Shown here: piece by piece, positions 63,925 through 64,000 of the stretch
Layout of the letters: each line of letters opens with the position of its first letter
Numbering within the stretch: the first letter of the stretch is position 1
NCBI GenBank assembly: GCA_947475415.1
Contig: CANJLH010000012.1
Span: 51,465 to 115,464 of the forward strand
DNA length: 64,000 bases
Source of the DNA: Caulobacteraceae bacterium
GTDB lineage: Bacteria; Pseudomonadota; Alphaproteobacteria; Caulobacterales; Caulobacteraceae
Direction: 5' to 3'
The notes under the pieces: generated by a model
Told to the model about the DNA's origin: nothing
Seen by the model: the letters and a program-made list of their open reading frames with translations, nothing else
The model's database searches: none
Made by a program: the position numbers and the translations under genes

Positions 63925-63985
63925 AAGCAAGGGGCTGCGTAGCGTAGCCTCCGGCTATGCGGAGCGAAGCAGCCCCTTGCTTTTT
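63925..63985 (+). terminator. Large hairpin with T-run, terminator-like
   Basis: AAGCAAGGGGCTGC (63925-63938) pairs perfectly over 14 bp with GCAGCCCCTTGCTT (63969-63982); the 30-nt loop itself contains a second hairpin GCGTAGCC/GGCTATGC. TTTTT follows the plus-strand stem. It is likely a strong terminator, possibly for both directions, although its two-level build also resembles a repeat element. Confidence 0.6.
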
Positions 63986-64000
63986 CAGGTCGGCAGCGAA

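Overview
The window is GC-rich DNA with the gene style of an alphaproteobacterium, most likely a member of the Caulobacteraceae such as a Phenylobacterium-like soil or water degrader. This is inferred from several things: the helicase / S4 protein / FdxA / CarD cluster, COQ7-type ubiquinone hydroxylase, an HWE-family histidine kinase, several LexA sites of the alphaproteobacterial type (GTTC-N7-GTTC), and a large load of catabolic genes (five SDR genes, two P450s, two GMC oxidoreductases, CoA transferase, TonB receptors). The species cannot be fixed from sequence reading alone.

Layout. 1-6 kb: a leftward cluster of SDR, GMC oxidoreductase, MFS transporter, Gfo/Idh/MocA oxidoreductase and a second SDR cut by the window edge; a frameshifted C-terminal stub of a TonB-dependent receptor lies inside it. 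6.2-9 kb: tRNA-Leu(CAA), then feoA-feoB behind a good Fur-box candidate. 9-13 kb: a leftward set (isoaspartyl peptidase broken by an in-frame amber codon, a small protein and an FAH-family hydrolase) plus a Tat-exported NAD-dependent epimerase and a divergent cupin protein. 13.3-14.9 kb: repeat-rich intergenic DNA flanking a CmcJ/NvfI-type oxidoreductase. 14.9-24.3 kb: a secreted alpha/beta hydrolase, the DedA-like / DsbB / COQ7 operon, a small CxC protein, a protein made of two copies of an uncharacterised Cys-rich domain, and a TetR-HlyD-ABC efflux operon behind a perfect 36-bp palindrome. Three LexA-box candidates fall in this stretch, each just upstream of a gene. 24.4-30.8 kb: a second repeat-rich gap, then a BNR/sialidase-like exported protein and a TonB receptor, divergent from a P450.

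30.8-50.3 kb is more housekeeping: MFS, DUF5654 protein, SUV3-like helicase, S4 protein, FdxA, CarD (with a textbook terminator), thioesterase, SDR, glycine-zipper protein, LLM oxidoreductase, hydrolase, purple-acid-phosphatase-like protein, two surface-polymer glycosyltransferase-type genes divergent from a small RTX protein, an HWE kinase/receiver pair, a DctA-type carrier and phosphoglucomutase. At 50.3-54.4 kb a lower-GC MBOAT-SGNH fusion gene runs head-to-head into an acyl-CoA dehydrogenase that has lost its N-terminal domain; the pair lies next to tRNA-Arg(CCT). 54.5-62.7 kb is a compact leftward catabolic operon (double-domain CoA transferase, OB-fold/Zn-ribbon protein, thiolase-like protein, amidohydrolase, GMC oxidoreductase, P450) divergent from a LysR regulator.

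The most unusual material is non-coding. Three intergenic copies of an exactly 64-nt palindromic repeat, a 45-nt element shared by the upstream regions of two unrelated leftward genes, three REP-like hairpin units, the LexA-box set with a structured leader, and the TetR palindrome are all read directly from the sequence. No CRISPR array, insertion sequence, integrase or rRNA was seen.
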